From the NCBI RefSeq assembly GCF_000003605.2, contig NW_003147794.1, positions 34,583 through 53,139 of the forward strand: 18,557 bases of DNA, given 5' to 3'. Shown piece after piece: positions 16,848 through 18,557 of the stretch. This DNA is from Saccoglossus kowalevskii. Taxonomy: Eukaryota > Hemichordata > Enteropneusta > Harrimaniidae. Position 1 is the stretch's first letter, and the number at the start of each line of letters is the position of its first letter. Position numbers and translations under genes: made by a program. The notes under the pieces were generated by a model. It worked only from the letters and a program-made list of their open reading frames with translations. It had not been told where the DNA came from and searched no databases.

Positions 16848-17854
16848 CTGTAGGCATTAATCAGCGATTCTGCCGGTGACTGAGAGATAGAATCTAGGTC
16901 AGGGGAAGCCCCATGACCTCAAGATTCTTTTACCCCTTACGTCACGAACCCACGTGACTGAGGCCACATGGCAGCGCCATAGGTAGCCTTCAATCACTCT
17001 GATTTTTTTCTTCGCCTGGAGTGGAGATGAAATCTAGCGAGCTCTGCTGGATCGCCTGCTTTTTTTTCCCTGTCCGGGTTTCTAGCTTTGGTTGTTGCCG
17101 CTGCACGGCATCCAACATTGTAGCTGGTAGGATAGGTTTTCCTTGTCATTTTTACCCTCGTTTTCCCCTTTGTGTGTAGTATTTTTCACAACAAAGAAAT
17201 TAAAACCAGGTGCCTCTACGTAACCACTTGTTGGTTTCGCAGCGGAACCTTTTACAACTGTATTTCGTTTTTTTCCCTCATGCATGTCATCTTTTATTTT
17301 CAATGTATTTAGCAATGTATAGATGTAATAACAGCACCAGGGCTCGCTGCCGTTTTTGGTCTCCTCGTGTTTCGAGTCGACTGTGCAGTGGTTATATTCA
17401 GAATTTACCAGCATAGAACCTGTATCCGAGATACTTGTCGTAGCTGCTTGCAGGGTTCGGGGTTTCTGCGTGAAGGTGTGTGTTTTTCACTGGAGTTCTT
17501 GGGCCTGAGATTTTCTTTCAGAACCATCAAAATCGCTGAAACTGACCGCGTCTCAGCAAGGTAGCGCGTCCAGTAAACAAATGGGTTAAAGTGAGTTGCG
17601 TGTTTGGCATGAATGGAAAGTCCTCCTACTCAAGTTCCCGGAACACGAAGCACCGGTTACTTCTAAGATTGCAACAATTTTTACACGGTGATCACGATCA
17701 ACACAGAACTGCCATTGAATGTATTTTTCCACTCTAAAGTTATTTGGTGTCATCGCACATGCGTAGTTTAGTCGGCATGCATTTCAAGATACCCCGCGAC
17801 ATTACTCTCAGTATGGGACGGTTTCATGTTGCCCTGATCAAACGCGTGATTTTT

Positions 17855-17886
17855 GACTCCCATGTGCGAAGCACATAATGGGAGTC
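17855..17886. repeat. Hairpin at the head of the 162-bp array
   Basis: GACTCCCATGTGC-GAA-GCACATAATGGGAGTC folds into a near-perfect stem with one bulged base. It is preceded by a T run (ATTTTTGACTCC) and followed by a GT microsatellite and then the tandem units. The arrangement parallels the AGCTCCGCTG hairpin repeats at 3861 and 5004. Confidence 0.8.
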
Positions 17887-17896
17887 TTTGCAGTTA

Positions 17897-17917
17897 GTGT
17901 GTGTGTGTATGTGTGTC
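17897..17917. repeat. GT-rich microsatellite
   Basis: TTAGTGTGTGTGTGTATGTGTGT between the hairpin and the first 162-bp unit. It appears to be part of the repeat element. Confidence 0.8.
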
Positions 17918-17920
17918 CGA

Positions 17921-18557
17921 CTGTTCCACTGCTATCTCAAGAACCATACATCGGTTTTTGATGAAACTTGGTGCATAGATGCTCTGGGCCAATGCCCAGA
18001 TTTGATTAGGTTTTGGTAAAAATCCATGCTCGTTAATTATCTAATTTGCATGATAATTAGCTAATTTTTAGCTGTTCTATGACTGTTCCACTGATATCTA
18101 AAGAACAACTCATTGGATTTTGATGAAACTTGGTACATAGATGCTCTGAACATATGCGCAGATTTGATTAGTTTTTGGTAAAAATCGGTGCATATTAATT
18201 ATCTAATTTGCATGTTAATTAGCTGATTTTTAGCTGTTCCATGATTGTTCCACTGATATCTAAACAACCATGCATTGGATTTTGATGAAACTTTGTACAT
18301 ACATGCTCTGAACTAATGCTAGGTTTTGATTAGTTTTTGGTAAAAATCGGTGCATATTAATTATCTAATTTGCATGTTAATTAGCTGATTTTTAGCTGTT
18401 CCATGATTGTTCCACTGATATCTAAACAACCATGCATTGGATTTTGATGAAACTTTGTACATACATGCTCTGAACTAATGCTAGGTTTTGATTAGTTTTT
18501 GGTATAATCCGTGGATACTAATTACCTAATTTGCATAATGATAGTCAATTTCGTTTT
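17921..18557. repeat. 162-bp tandem array, about 3.9 units, running off the window
   Basis: Units start at 17921, 18083, 18245 and 18407, exactly 162 bp apart, with CTGTTCCACTG/TTGTTCCACTGATATCT. Each has TTTTGATGAAACTT.GT.CAT, ATGCTCTG, GATTAG.TTTTGGTA and TTAATTATCTAATTTGCATG blocks. At the 162-bp lag about 180 bp (18163-18342 against 18325-18504) look identical, showing a recent unequal exchange or conversion, while the first unit is more diverged. Confidence 0.92.

Larger units (their letters stand above)
16279..18557. other. Intron or downstream sequence after exon 12
   Basis: Begins with a good donor GTAAGT in phase 0. No terminal FAM120 exon is recognisable before the window ends. It contains small hairpins at 16488-16520 and 16828-16847, a repeat-family fragment at 16695-16800, a CpG-richer mixed block at about 16900-17850 with no coding match, and the hairpin plus 162-bp array from 17855 to the end. 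Confidence 0.65.

Noticed and set aside
17082-17416. Open frames on both strands in the CpG-richer downstream block
   Set aside because: No recognisable protein family. Neither matches the expected C-terminal end of FAM120, and the frames overlap on opposite strands.

Overview
The window is intron-rich, AT-rich animal (metazoan) DNA. It carries the middle and C-terminal parts of one gene on the + strand, with GT-AG introns full of tandem and dispersed repeats. Twelve consecutive exons (4653 to 16278) join into 736 codons with every intron phase agreeing and no stop. The conceptual protein aligns along its whole length with the vertebrate FAM120A/B/C family (constitutive coactivator of PPAR-gamma and its paralogues, RNA-binding proteins). 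It starts just after the N-terminal XPG/FEN-like domain and ends in the C-terminal glycine/arginine-rich tail. The N-terminal exons and the last exon(s) are not seen and must lie outside the window.

The species cannot be named from the sequence. The exon and intron style, an undivided FAM120-type gene, and hairpin-headed repeat families (AGCTCCGCTG type and GACTCCCATGTGC type, each followed by degenerate ~150-162 bp tandem units) suggest a marine invertebrate. A hemichordate, cephalochordate or lophotrochozoan would all be plausible. This is inference.

Layout: 1-4652 is intronic or upstream sequence with small repeats, a GCGA-rich patch, two diverged units of the 162-bp family and an AGCTCCGCTG repeat copy. 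4653-8136 holds exons 1-6. 8137-10009 is an intron with a 33-bp minisatellite and an unassigned coding-like relic. 10010-12096 holds exons 7-9, with a probable TA-flanked MITE in one intron and a possible transposase relic in the next. 12097-15017 is a ~2.9 kb minisatellite that makes up about 95% of the intron after exon 9. 15170-16278 holds exons 10-12. 16279-18557 is intron or downstream sequence ending in a 162-bp tandem array that runs off the window.

The most unusual object is the minisatellite. Its ~53-bp unit appears to be a copy of the exon 9/intron junction, so the authentic 5' splice site (CAG|GTGAGT) is followed by 55 further copies of the same junction, most of them intact consensus donors. 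Just downstream is a candidate cassette exon (15045-15122) that would end in an in-frame stop exactly at a strong donor. The real acceptor of exon 10 has a weak pyrimidine tract. Together these make the intron a strong candidate for unusual splice-site competition, U1 snRNP recruitment or regulated unproductive splicing. That reading is a hypothesis; the repeated donor array itself is directly visible.
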